Origin: Desmodus rotundus
Lineage: Eukaryota > Chordata > Mammalia > Chiroptera > Phyllostomidae
Length of the DNA: 64,000 nucleotides
Reading direction: 5' to 3'
Assembly: GCF_022682495.2 (NCBI RefSeq)
Contig: NC_071387.1
Span: forward strand, 195,402,143-195,466,142
The translations under genes and the position numbers were made by a program. A model generated the notes under the pieces. That model was not told the DNA's origin. It did not search any database and worked only from the letters and a program-made list of their open reading frames with translations. Positions 13,953-25,562 of this stretch are shown here, piece by piece (the first letter of the stretch is position 1; the number at the start of each line of letters is the position of its first letter).

Positions 13953-15822
13953 CTAGAACTGCACAAGGCAAACTCTGTGTAAACGGACTTCCTTTTCAGA
14001 GGCTCTACTTCATAAATCAAGAACATTGCAGGTTAGAAAAAAGCTTGCCTTTAACATTCATGGCTTTTATGTATTTCTGAGCCATTTTAAATGGTGAGAA
14101 AGCTGTCTCAACCAATTCATAACTAATACGTTACCCTTGCTTGCATGGTTTTGACTTGAAAAGAGATTCTCCTTGAATTTGGTCAGGAAACTAAGAGAGA
14201 AATATGGGACCAAGCAAATTTCCACTCCGAAAATGTAGACTAAAAAACGTTTTGCCCCACCCCACCTTGGTTTTCATTTCTGTCCTTGATTGTTTACATA
14301 AAATCATTAAGCAGATAAAGGTTGTTTATACTAATTTAAAGCTTTGAATTGTAGGAATGTCTGTTATAGCTTTCCAACCTGGGAAAATATGCATTAGATA
14401 TTTTATCACCTACAAATTTTAAAATAGCAATATATGTGTTTAGGTAAAGAAAAAAATAACATTTTTATTTAAAGAATATCACATTCATTTGGACATCACT
14501 TTTGATTGCATTTTATCCAAAATGTGGTGGAAATGGGTTTTCTTATTAAAATATCTAGTGGTATGTATAAATAATACAGATTATCTAGTTACTACAGCAA
14601 AATAACAATTGAGGGTGAGTAAAGGAAATTATGGTTATCTTGTCATTTTTTAATAAAACATTATATAGAAGGTTTAACAACTCAGAGAGTAATCCTGTAG
14701 GTAAGCAAAATATAACTGATTAATTGAAGGCAAATTTCATTTTCTAAATTCTGATTTTCAATATACTAAATTTTATTTCTTTAAGAGATAACAATTATTT
14801 AAGTGATTTGTGTCCATGTTAACATATAATAAGTTAACTCACAACTTTGTTGCTCATATTAAGTTTTATGTAATAAATAGAATAATTCATTTCTATTATT
14901 TGTGAACATAATTCTTCTCATAACAATCTGAGATAGGCAGAGTGATCGTTAATTTGTCTAGCGAAGTAATGGTATTGCACATGACTCCACATTGCCAAAA
15001 TATATAGGCTATAACACTGGATAAAAGATGTGTAAAATGCATAAATCTACCTGAAAAAATTATGTTAAAATATTCAATATTAACTTTAAGTTCCTTAGGA
15101 GAATGGAAAAACAGCGTTAAATTTGATTTATCAGTAACATACACAGTTTAATATTACCTAGCCCTCTGTGCTACCATTCTTTCTGTAAATGGCTATTTAT
15201 GAAATATATTGAAATATATCCACTTCCAAATAGGTCCCCACTGGAAAGAGATACAGTTTTAAGTGCTTACTCAGCACATTTATGAGCAAATTCCTATTAT
15301 ATTATTAAAATTATGGTGTGACATTCATGTTTATTATATTTTTGGCTTATATTTTTATTTTTCTTTCCTACATAACAGATTTTTTCAAAGGTTACTGTGC
15401 ATTATTAAACTTGCTGGATTCTTGTTTAAAATAAACACTTCTAATTTTTATACACAGATTTTGTGATTTAGTAGGTTTGATTAGCAGCCAAAGAATCTTC
15501 ATTTTTAACAAGCATGCCAGGTAATTACTATGGATATAATTCCTGGACCACATTTTTAGAAATACTATTCATCTTAACTACTCAGGACCATCCTTGTTGG
15601 TATTTAACTTAATTTTAGACCTCTTATCTACCTCTCTCCGTGTACCTATTTGCTTTTCTCTCTCTCTTTTCTTCTCCCTCTTCCTCACTCATATACTAAA
15701 TTTATGAGGTTTGGGACAAAAAAAGTAGAGTGTTGAAGTGATTTTACATATAAAATAAGTATTGAAAACCCTTTCCCTTCTAGCTTACCTTCAATATATA
15801 GCCAGAAGAAAACTTGAAAAAA
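13953..15822. other. No gene; unclassified AT-rich DNA
   Basis: Nothing recognised. AT-rich single-copy-looking sequence with short A and T runs only. Confidence 0.5.
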
Positions 15823-15838
15823 AAAAGTCCCTATTTTT

Positions 15839-16104
15839 TTAATTTTAATTTTTTATTGTTATTCAATTACAGTTGTGTGCCTTTTCTCCCCATCCCTCCA
15901 CCCCACCCCAGCCAAACTCCCCTCCCTCCCCCACCTCCACCCCCCCTGATTTTGTCCATGTGTACTTTATAGTAGTTCCTATAATCCCCTCTCCTCACTA
16001 TCCCCTCCCCACTGCCCCCTGTCCATTGTTAGATTGTTCTTAACTTCAGTGTCTCTGGTTATATTTTGTTTCCTTTTTTTTTTTTATATTTATTATGTTC
16101 CAGT
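15839..16104 (-). mobile_element. 5'-truncated L1 3' end with 16-bp TSD
   Basis: A minus-strand L1 3' end. Its tip reads ttcaattacagttgtg on the plus strand, followed by a C-rich stretch (reverse of the G-rich 3'UTR). Perfect direct repeats aaaagtccctattttt flank it at 15823-15838 and 16105-16120, so the limits are well defined. It contains no ORF2 coding sequence. Confidence 0.92.
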
Positions 16105-16120
16105 AAAAGTCCCTATTTTT

Positions 16121-17590
16121 ATGCTTTGCAACGACAGCAGGAACTCAATAAATGACATTTTAAGCACTGCAAAAATAATTTCAGTCTTCCTGACCTTTTT
16201 GTTATAGTTCTAATTTAAAATGTATTAATTCCAACTCTTTCATTTTACTGATCTGGGTCAATATTTTGAAAAATTGCATTTTTTGTAATTGTATTTCCTA
16301 TTTGTAAAATGATATTTAATTTGGCATAAAACCATTACTGAAGTCCATCAAATAGATGATGACATTCGTTTTGTGTATAATTAAGATGGAAGCGAATATT
16401 ACCAGTTAAATTATAATTCAATGTGTTTTACTTATTGCGTATGATTTTCAGGTATATGCAAATTGAAAAGACTCCCCTTATAATCATGCAAATACGATAA
16501 TGTTGAAAATAAAACTGTGACTGTTTATTAAGACAATTATATTCTGTAACTTGCAAGCACAGCCAGTAAGCATTTCATCACCAGAGTCATGGGTACTCGG
16601 AGTATGTGCAATGCTCTTGGAATTTTTCTTCCAAAGTTTCTAAGATGTGCTTACATTCACCAAAACTCATCTTGGCTTCCTATTCTATAGTCAATCTCCA
16701 GTAAATTATAGCTTGTTTTAGCAACTTGACAGCAGTAAATGAAGATCATTTCATTCCAGATACTTATGACTGCAAATGATAGAGCATTTGAAAGAGACTG
16801 GGCTAGGCATCCATCATCATTTAGTTCCATTTTTTTTTCTTTCCCACTTAACTAGGTGTGCAACTGAATATCTGTAAAGCTCTATTGTTTTAACAGTAAT
16901 TCATGCAAAATTATTTGCATAGTATGGCTTTACAATTGCTTTAAATAGCTCGTGCTGTCTTTTTAAACCAGTATATATGTGCACAAGATACATAATTTTA
17001 GAACAATGTTTTTCAATACAGGTTGAATCAGAATCACCAGCTAATCAATTGCAACCACTACACACATTCCAATGTCTTTCCCAAGTACACTTATGTGAGT
17101 AGTCCAGAACGGAAGGGTGGGATGCTTACTTTCAGATATTTTTTAATCCTCTATGTGTATGCAGTCCTAGAAGCCAGAGAAGCATCACCACCTATCCTTT
17201 TATCTGTCTTTCTTTAATTTGATACATATTTATGAGTTGAATTTTATGTGTTGAGCACCATGACATTCACTGGAAACAGAGCAGTGAGAGGGAAGGAAAT
17301 GGACCCTAACCCCATGGGAGTTTCGCATTAAGGGTGCAGTGGACAATCCTGACAGAGAAGTGCAGGACTCCACCGGAAACCTTCCCCAGGAACTTGCAAG
17401 TATCAGCTCATGAGCACAGGTTGTGAACAATTTGGAAGGAATCGTTCATGTTTTTGGAATTTTGCTGACCAGTTGATCCCATGTTACTTGAAATAAGCCA
17501 TAATGGACATATTTAAAGCATGGAGATCAACAAATGTTAACACAAAAATGTTTTTTCTTGTATTTTTCTATTTCATCCCCTGAGAGTTAG
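16121..17590. other. No gene; unclassified
   Basis: No coding signal. The piece at 17000-17350 loosely resembles old interspersed repeats (cagaatcacc near 17029, then gttgagcaccatgacattc near 17251) but too weakly to name. Confidence 0.45.
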
Positions 17591-17594
17591 GATA

Positions 17595-17776
17595 ATGGGG
17601 TAGTGGGGAGGGTGAAGGGTTTTCAGGAACAAAGGACACATGGACAAAACCAAGGGAGGGTGGAATCAGGGGAGGAAGGTCGGGATGGTTGGGGTCGGGA
17701 GGGGGAGGTGAGGGGAAAAGGCAGACAACTGTACTTGAACAACAACAATATTTTTTAAAAATGGAAAAAATAAAAA
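17595..17776 (+). mobile_element. 5'-truncated L1 3' end
   Basis: Plus-strand L1 3'UTR: ggacacatggacaaaacc, a G-rich run, and the tip acaactgtacttgaacaaca followed by an A-rich tail. It is close to the L1 ends at 39438 and 42285. I found no convincing flanking duplication. Confidence 0.85.
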
Positions 17777-17779
17777 ACA

Positions 17780-18720
17780 GATATTTCAGTAACTATATAT
17801 CATAATCTTCCTATAATAAATAGTTATTTCAGTAAAAAATAAGGACAATCTACATCATTAGAAGTCGGAGGAATTATCATTCTTCTCTTGCATGATGTGT
17901 TGCTCAAACTGAGGAGTTTGAAAGAGAAGTTAAAAGTTAAAGAGAAGATGGACTTTCTTTGTAGGTGAAACAACATAAACTAACAAACAAAAAATCCCCA
18001 CAAAGATACATAGGAAAGGGTATGATACTTTAAATGTAATGGAAAAAGAAGTCTGCCGTGGCTTAAATTAGAAAATAAAGAGAATGACAGAAATTTAAGA
18101 ATTGAACATGAAATGCACATGGAAAAATTCTCCTGATGAACTTTCCAATGATATAAATATATATATTTTTTATTCAAAGGGAATAGGAATGTAATGCAAT
18201 ACAAATGAATCATATCTGCCTTTAAAACGTTAATTGAGCTAGGGTGCGAAGAACGAGTTGAAGGGAAAACAAGAGGTCTCTGGAAGTTGGGGAAATTCTT
18301 TTCTGTATTCAGAGAACAATGATTTTGGCTTTGGCTTGGCTGGCAGTGGCAATAGAAGTGAAGGGAATTGGTTATAAAACAGATCCATTTTACGAAAAAT
18401 TGACAGGATTTTGTCATTTTGATTTGTGAAGCAACGGAAATAAGTGGAAAAAGTTATAACTTGCAGCTTCCTTGTTTGGCCTATCTGCTCTTTCAGCGAG
18501 TTTCATTTCTTAGGAGAGGAGACACAGGGACAGCAGCAGAGGCTAAGGGACATTTAGCAATGCACGTTTGCTATGTTGAGTTCCGAGTCCCTGTTGAAAA
18601 GGGCGTTAGAAATGAGGGTCTGCAGCGTGAAACAGAAGTAGAGTCTGATGATACCCGTTGGGAGTGATGGAAGAGGATAGAACCATACAATACGACAACA
18701 TAAAACACACTTTAGGAAAC
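17780..18720. other. No gene; unclassified
   Basis: Nothing recognised. A 145-codon minus frame (17980-18417) has no domain, no splice context and Ser/Phe/His-rich composition typical of reading AT-rich DNA. Confidence 0.45.
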
Positions 18721-18724
18721 TTGT

Positions 18725-19180
18725 ATCATCTCTCTATTTCTGTGTAATAGACAACCCTAGAACTAAGTTGCTTAAAAACATTAACAACCACTTTTTGTTC
18801 TTTCAACTGTGTCAGCAATTTGGAACAATTTCAGCCTGGTTCATTTTTGAGCTACTTTCAACTGAGCTTACACAACACTTTGTCTGGGTCTGCCTGCTTT
18901 AAACTAGCCTTACTCTTTTTACTGGCAAGTGCTGCTGGCTGATTCTCAGTCTACAACTTTTGATCAAATTTTCATCACATTGGGGATTGGCTTCTAATAC
19001 AGTAAAAGAGAAGACACTCCTCAGTGATCATCATGTCTCAAGCATCTACTTGCATGATGTTTGCGAGTATCTCAGCGGCCAAAGAACGCCTCATGGCCAA
19101 TCACAGACCACGTGGGGAAACTGCCTGACTGTGGACACAGGACGCAGTGAGGGCTGCATCTAACAGTAGATCCAAACCTC
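18725..19180. repeat. Ancient LTR-like mammalian repeat
   Basis: The run from gtgtaatagacaaccctaga through cttgcatgatgtttgcgagt to tgactgtggacacaggacgc follows, piece by piece, a common mammalian interspersed repeat that I associate with old LTRs. I do not assert a subfamily. It is heavily diverged and non-coding. Confidence 0.45.
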
Positions 19181-19384
19181 CAAGACCGACTAGGAGATAA
19201 ACTAGCAAATAAATGGAGAAGGGACACTTAGCACGCTGGTAAGAAAAAAATAACAAAAAGAGCATTGCGAACAACACAGGAAAATGGTAAGAATGACAAG
19301 GTATTGATAAAAGAGAAAATGCAACACTTTGCATGGTTTGCCTTGAACCTTTATTATTTCCTTCATTTACCAATTTTGTATCAG

Positions 19385-19780
19385 TTAGGATTGCATTCAG
19401 CTGGATGTATTAAAAAGAAACACAGTGGCTGAATCTCAGGCATACATACTTTACCGTTGTGAAACGAGGTCCAGACGTAGGGGGGTCAGGAGGCCCTGGT
19501 GGTGTGGCTCAGTAAGGGCTGACACTCTCTGAGGACTCCCACTTGTTGCTGCACGTTTGTTGCAAAATGGGTGCTACTCTCCAGCCATGTGGAAGGGAGA
19601 AAGGTAAAAGTGAAGGGAAAGCTTTCTTTTAATGAGGCTCTTGGGAGAACTGCTTCCAAAACTTCCCATTATCAGAGTTAGATCTAATTCCACACACATG
19701 GGAGCATTGGAGTATAGCAAGCTGGGCACAGAGTCCCCGTGAACAGAGGTTTCTGACACAGTGAGGGATTATTTTTATAT
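19385..19780. repeat. Possible ancient interspersed repeat
   Basis: Starts with gtatcagttaggattgcatt, which is the opening of a widespread old mammalian repeat. The similarity fades after about 200 bp. Overlapping short minus-strand frames are chance frames. Confidence 0.3.
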
Positions 19781-19798
19781 CGGGCAGAGATAAAAAGC

Positions 19799-19975
19799 TA
19801 ACATTTATTGAGCATTTAATTCCTACCCAGGCTTGTTTTAAGTATTCATACATATTATCGTAATTAAATTCCACAACCCCTTACATTAAGTATTGATAGT
19901 TTTATTAAATTTAAAGACACCAAATTGATCCGAGAAAAATTAACTTACTCAAATTCACATAATTAGTAGGCTCTT
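19799..19975 (-). mobile_element. MIR SINE, antisense
   Basis: Begins taacatttattgagcattta and continues through the diverged antisense MIR core, ending near the region that matches 'cacatagctagtaag' in the consensus. MIR is an ancient tRNA-derived SINE shared by mammals. Divergence is high, as expected. Confidence 0.65.
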
Positions 19976-21880
19976 GAATTTTCTGACACAAAAAGACAAG
20001 TTTTATGCTGCTACATTGTATAATACCACCCACCAGTGTGATTAAAATGTATGACAAAGACAGCCTTCTGTCTAGTATTATTGTAACCCAACATAGGATT
20101 TATAAACAAGTAATTTTTCCAGTAAAGAATTAATTTATGATATGAAAGATTTAATTATCATCCTTTTATTTTCAAAATATGGTTTCTTCTTGTAGTTTTC
20201 ACTTCAATCATATTCACTACATCAACATAGTCCATACGTCAATGTGTATGTATTAATTCAATATGAATGGATTTGGTGATTATATTAATTATAAGGAAAA
20301 GTTTGCTTTCATAATATCCCAGTCATTTTTATTATTATGCCAACTAAATGATTTGGCATTAGATTTAATATCTAATGGGATATAAAATTATGCTGTATAA
20401 AAAAGTCTTAAAACTTTTAGGGTATGTTTTAACATAATGGCTTTTAAAATGCTTAGACCTATTAAAATCTCAAATAAATTGATTTTATACAAAATAATGT
20501 GAAGGTTTAATGTTTGAAGCAATAGAAGCTATTGAACGCATGACTATCTGTCAATAGCTAAAAGTGTATTGAAACACATCTATATCACATCTACAAATGA
20601 GAAGAAGTAATACTATCTTTTTATCGTCTTCCTTTCAAAAGTATACTGTAACAAAGATCCTGAGAAAGTCTTTCATAATAGGAAGTGTACATATAATGAA
20701 AGAGTCAACTCAGGCAAGTATTCTACATTTATTCAAACTATGAAATTGCTAGTGTATAGAGAACTGGTGCTGAATCAACTTTATTTAAATGGAATATTGC
20801 AGCATATTCACAATAGAAGCCCATACATTTTCCTCTGCATGATAATGTAAGGCTTGTGTTGTTCGGAAGATTTCTCAGAACATGAAAGAAAGTAGAAATT
20901 CTTATTATTCCAGAAGTTGGATAGAAGAAATGTGATGACTCCAAATTCAATAAGAGGCAGGTTTTATTCCAAACAGTGGATTCATTTTTATTAGGTATTC
21001 TACATTTTTATAGTAATTACCAGTACAGTTTGTGCAGGGAACCTGAACTATGGGTTAATATAAGTTTCATTATTTTCTATAGACGAGAAGGTAAGGCAAG
21101 TCTATCTTTAAGACTGATATTCTGTTTTTATTTTAATTTAATTTTCTCATAATATCCAATAGATAGTCTTGAGTTGAATGATTCAGGAAAATTTAAAGTG
21201 TAATGAGTTTGCCACATTAACTTCATTTGTGTGGCCTTTAAAAGTTCTTATCTTCTGAAAATCTTTTTAAATGTTATTTTATGCTGTTTCTAACTTCTGG
21301 GTTAAGTATTTTGTATGTAAATGTCTGCTACCTCCAGATGGCTTTCTTTAAAAGTTCTATTCCATTGAGTAAGTTGTATTCCCTTGAGTCAACTTGACTG
21401 AAAAGATAAAATGACATTTGATACCCCTGCTGCTGATTAGCTCATTGTTTAATTAATCAATCTTTCAAATATAGGTATCAATGGTTATATCACTATTTTA
21501 TTCCATAACTGTATTTGTGTCTGTTTGTAACAACTAAGTTGAAACAAAATAATAGAAATGTATTTCCCATTTCAAAGCTATGTGACTGATATTGCCACAG
21601 ATGAGCATAAGGAGAGAGGGAGATGTGCTGAGAGATGAGGGTAGCAAATGGCTGGGTCATAACTTATAATTCATAATACAGATCTTGTGTTTAATCTAAG
21701 CTCAATGAGATGAATTAGAGGGTTTAAAGAAAGGCAATAACATGCTTTAAATTATTACGCATCTTAATCATTTAAAAGGAAGGAATGGAAAATTAGAACA
21801 TATTATAAACACTCCAGATGGGAAATATAAAGGAGAAGCAATACAAAAATATAATATTCCATAAATAGGGGGAAACATGG
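19976..21880. other. No gene; unclassified AT-rich DNA
   Basis: Nothing recognised. Weak L1-like words appear near the right end and may belong to the old plus-strand L1 that follows. Confidence 0.45.
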
Positions 21881-21889
21881 ATCCTCAGA

Positions 21890-22297
21890 CTAAGAAAGTA
21901 TAGTTGGTTTGGGGCAAGACAAATAAATATAAATATATTACCCTGTCGATTATGTAATAACAGTACAAAAAACCTGACAAATACATAATTACAATGGGAG
22001 ATTTAAAAACCTCTCTCACAATAATAGATCAACTAGAAAAAATATTTGATAAGGATTTAGACAAATAGAACAACACAATTAATAACAATGATTGAAGATA
22101 CATATGGTAACCACTACATGCAACATGCAGAAACATGGATGCTTTTCAATTACATGGGAAACATACTTTAACATGAGCTAAGCTACAAAGAAAATCTCAA
22201 CAATCTTCAAAAATGGCAAGAGTGTTACAGTATAATACAAAAGTCATTTATGCATCTTAATCCTTCCATTGTATAATATTTGAGAATTAAGAAAATA
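21890..22297 (+). mobile_element. Old L1 ORF2 fragment (endonuclease region), left part
   Basis: Decayed plus-strand L1 endonuclease-coding sequence. The words acaatgggagatttaaaaac and gacaaatagaacaacacaat match the L1 'GDFN' region and what follows. It stops at the 22298 target-site duplication, where the half-L1 inserted, and similar sequence resumes after 24268. Confidence 0.55.
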
Positions 22298-22707
22298 GGG
22301 ACCAAAGTATTTTTTTAATATATTTATTGATTATGCTATTACAGTTGTCCCATTTCCCCCCTTCACTCCACTCCAATCTGCCCACCCCCTCCCTCCCACA
22401 TTCCCCCCCTATAGTTCATGTCCATAGGTCATACTTATAAGTTCCTTGGCTTCTACATGTCCTATACTATTCTTACCCTCCCCCTATTTTCTACCTACCA
22501 TTTATGCTACTTGTTCTCTGTACGTTTCCCCCCTCTCTCTCTCTCCCACTCCCCTATTGATAACCCTTCATGTGATCTCCATTTTTGTGGTTCTGTTCCT
22601 GTTCTAGTTGTTTGCTTAGTTTGCTTTTGTTTTTGTTTTAGGTGTGGTTGTTAATAACTGTGAGTTTGCTGTCATTTTTACTGTTCATATGTTTTATCTT
22701 CTTTTCC

Positions 22708-23691
22708 TTAGGTAACTCCCTTTGACATTTCATATAATAAGGTCTTGGTGATGATGAACTCCTTGAACTTGACCTTATCTGAGAAGCGCTTTATCTGCCC
22801 TTCCATTCTAAATCATAGCTTTGCTGGATACAGTAATCTTGGATGTAGGTCCTTGCCTTTCATGACTTGGAATACTTCTTGCCAGCCCCTTCTTGCCTGT
22901 AAGGTCTCTTTTGACAAGTCAGCTGACATTCTTATGGGAACTCCTTTGTAGGTAACTGTGTCCTTATCACTTGCTGCTTCTAAGATTCTCTCCCTCTGTG
23001 TAATCTTGGGTAATGTAATTATGATGTGCGTTGGTGTGTTCCTCCTTGGGTCCAGCTTCTTTGGGACTCTCTGAGCTTCCTGGACTTCCTGGAAGTCTAT
23101 TTCCTTTGCCAGACTGGGGAAGTTCTCCTTCATTATTTGTTCAAATAAGTTTTCAATTTTTTGTTCTTCCTCTTCTCCTTCTGGCACCCCTATAATTTGG
23201 ATGTTGAAACATTTCAAGATGCCCTGGAGGTTCCTAAGCCTCTCCTCATTTTTTTGAATTTTTGTTGCTTCATTCTCTTCTGGTTGAATGTTTCTTTCTT
23301 CCTTCTGGTCCACACCATTGATTTGAGTCCCAGTTTCATTCACATCACTATTTGTTCCCTGTACATTTTCCTTTGTTTCTCTTAGTGTAGCCTTCATTTT
23401 TTCATCTAATTTGTGACCAAATTCAACCAATTCTGTGAGCTTCCTGATTAACAGTGTTTTGAACTGTGCGTCTGATAGGTTGGCTATCTGTTTGCTGCTT
23501 AGTTGAATTATTTCTGGAGCTTTGAAGTGTTCTTTCACTTGGGCCTTTTTTTTTTGTCTCGGTAAGCCTGTTACATAAAGGGGTGGAGCCTTAGGTGTTC
23601 CCTGGGGCAGGGTGACACTGGTCGCTGCGCTGTGATGTTGTATGTGGGTGAGGGGCCAAGGGGGAGCAATGGCGCTTGCTCCACTTTCCAC
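22708..23691 (-). pseudogene. HAL1/L1 ORF1p-like gene with one premature stop
   Basis: ORF1p of L1-type elements is an RNA-binding trimeric chaperone. This frame runs 327 codons to its natural TAA at 22708-22710, with a single in-frame TGA at 22813-22815 (codon 293). Sequence resumes in the same frame after it (RMEGQIKRFSDKVKFKEF). Residues 60-155 form a charged, heptad-like segment (KLTELVEFGHKLDEKMKATL) fitting the coiled coil. Residues 160-250 fit the RRM (NIQIIGVPEGEEEEQKIENL, QEVQEAQRVPKKLDPRRNTP). From 255 comes the C-terminal domain (SADLSKETLQARRGWQEVF). The first Met is used here, but Leu43 in GLPRQKKK probably replaced the family's true start Met. No frameshift is seen, so decay is recent relative to the surrounding L1 pieces. 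Confidence 0.88.
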
Positions 23692-24255
23692 CGGATTTTA
23701 GTCACTCCCTCTACTACCCACAATCAAATTGGGCCCCTCTAGTGCTGATTCCCTAGTGGGTGGGCCTGTGCACGCTCTAGGCCCCTGTGGGTCTCTCCAA
23801 TGACCTCTCCTGTGAGCCTGGGAGTTTCTCCTGCTGCCTCAGCCCCCACAGGTGTTTTCAATCAGAGGTTTGAGGCTTCATTTCCCCGCACTGGGTCCCT
23901 GGGTTGCACAGTCTGTTTTGCTCCCCCACTGTTCCTCCGGGTTTATCTGTGCGCAAATGTGCAGCCATGGGGTCTGCTAGCTGTCACACTGCCTGCCCCG
24001 TTCCACCCACACTCTGCCACATCTCCAGGTCTGGCGACAGCAACAGGAGTCCTCCGCCCTGGCTGCCTGTCTTTGACCCTCCTACTGGTCTGGGTGAGTG
24101 TTTCTTCTTTATCTCCTTGGTTGTCAGACTTCCCTGTGGTTCAATTTTCTGTCAGTTCTGGTTGGTTTTTGTTTTTAAATTGTTGTTGTCCTTGCTTTTG
24201 GTTGTGCGAGGAGGCACAGTGTGTCTACCTAGGCCTCCATCTTGGTTTTCCCTTG
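23692..24255 (-). promoter_or_regulatory. 5'UTR of the half-L1
   Basis: About 560 bp, C/T- and G/C-rich relative to the surroundings, from the 5' start at 24255 to the ORF1 frame. L1-type 5'UTRs hold an internal promoter. Open plus-strand frames across it (up to 162 codons) are chance frames on the opposite strand. Its sequence differs from the 5'UTR of the long L1 at 12395-13937. Confidence 0.55.
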
Positions 24256-24268
24256 GGGACCAAAGTGT

Positions 24269-24490
24269 TATGTGCATTTCATGAGTAACTGAGGAAGTAC
24301 AAGATACTTAGATTTATTTCAGGAATGTTTAATATTAGTGAATCTATATATGTATTGAATCAAATTGATCACTCAAGGAAAAACTGTATTGATAAATGTC
24401 AAGATATAACTTTTAATATTCATAGTTGTTATTTTATAATGTTTTTCAATTAAACCACAGAAAGTTAATATTTTAATAGATGATGAAATT
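24269..24490 (+). mobile_element. Old L1 ORF2 fragment, right part
   Basis: Diverged plus-strand L1 RT-region sequence (atttcaggaatgtttaatat, then gataaatgtcaagatataac). It seems to belong to the same old L1 as 21890-22297, which the half-L1 split. Sequence is AT-rich, so the right limit is uncertain. Confidence 0.4.
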
Positions 24491-25137
24491 TAAACATTTT
24501 ATAGGAAGAATTAATAACATTTTATTACATACTCCTCAAATAAAAAATTGAAAATATAAGAAACATTCCATTACTTTAATGATAATTAAATAATATATAA
24601 ATAATTTGTATTACTAGATTGAAAACATCTAAATGGAACATTAGCATCATGCAAAGAAGTCAAAAATAGACAATTTATATGATGATTGGGAGTTCATAGG
24701 TACTGACTTTTAAGGCAATATTATTTGGTACATAGAGAGCTTGGAAAGTATATATATCCTATGATGCATAAACTATTAAAGGTTTATATATAAGATATGT
24801 TTGGATAAATCATGTTATTAACGAAAGTTGTTTACAAATAACATGTAATTGTTGCATAATAGATTTGTTGGTGATATTTATTACTCTTGTTTGTTATTTA
24901 ATGCTTCATTTACTTTTCAATGCACATGTGTAGCTCAAATCAAGGTATGTAAGTAAAAGCATTTCTAAGTTGTTTTAAAATCTATTATTTATAAAGAGAT
25001 TTACTCCTGTTTCTCAAGAGACTTGTCTCACATATAAGTTGTAATAGTCACTACTTGACAGATAATATGAACCAGAGATTTATACAAGTCATGGGGCATG
25101 TAAGAAATACCACGCATAAAAGAAATGTGGTGACCAT
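24491..25137. other. No gene; AT-rich, unclassified
   Basis: Very AT-rich. It may include more diverged L1, but I cannot show it. Confidence 0.4.
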
Positions 25138-25562
25138 CTTAAAGTCCATTAGCAACAAAAATGTATTGTCTCACAGTTTTGGAAACTAGAAGTCCAATAT
25201 TCAAGTATCCACAGGGTTGCTTTTCTCTGAGAGTGGTGAGGACGATTCTGGTCCTTGCCTTGCCCCTAGCTTTGGATGGTTTGCTGGCGATCTGTGGCAT
25301 TTCTTGGCATGTAGAGGCACCACTGATTTTTGCATTCATGTCGCCATGACGTTATACCTGGATGCAAGTCTTCCGTTCTTCGCACAGTCTTCTTTTTATA
25401 AAGACAACACTTATAATGGAATATGGGGCCATTGTATTCTACTATGACCTCATCTGAACTAATTATAAAACAACCCAAGTTGAAATGAACTCACATTCCA
25501 AGGTACTGGAGATTAGGGCAGCAACATAGGAATTTGGGGTGGTGCAATTCAACCCATAACAG
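25138..25562 (-). mobile_element. MaLR (MLT1/MST-like) solo LTR, antisense
   Basis: Antisense match to old mammalian MaLR LTRs along its length: attgtctcacagttttggaa and actagaagtccaat near the left, tatgacctcatctgaactaa in the middle, aggtactggagattagg and caattcaacccataac at the right. No internal retroviral genes flank it. Several overlapping short frames on both strands are chance frames. Confidence 0.7.

Larger units (their letters stand above)
22311..24255 (-). mobile_element. Half-L1 (HAL1-type) element, complete, with 13-bp TSD
   Basis: A minus-strand retrotransposon of about 1.95 kb made of 5'UTR (24255 to 23692), ORF1 (23691 to 22708) and 3'UTR (22707 to 22311). There is no ORF2. 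The 5' end starts caagggaaaaccaagatgga, an L1-like 5' start. The 3' tip is gggacaactgtaatagcata plus an A-rich tail. Flanking copies are gggaccaaagtat (22298-22310) and gggaccaaagtgt (24256-24268), 12 of 13 identical, so this is one insertion with intact limits. This ORF1-only layout is the definition of HAL1 elements, which rely on L1 ORF2 in trans. ORF1 now carries a premature stop. Confidence 0.88.

Noticed and set aside
17980..18417. 145-codon minus-strand frame
   Set aside because: No domain, no conserved motif and no gene context; expected by chance in AT-rich DNA of this size.
23800..24288. 162-codon plus-strand open frame and its overlapping partner
   Set aside because: Antisense to the half-L1 5'UTR and running past its TSD; Cys/Pro/Leu-rich composition is typical of the opposite strand of such a UTR.
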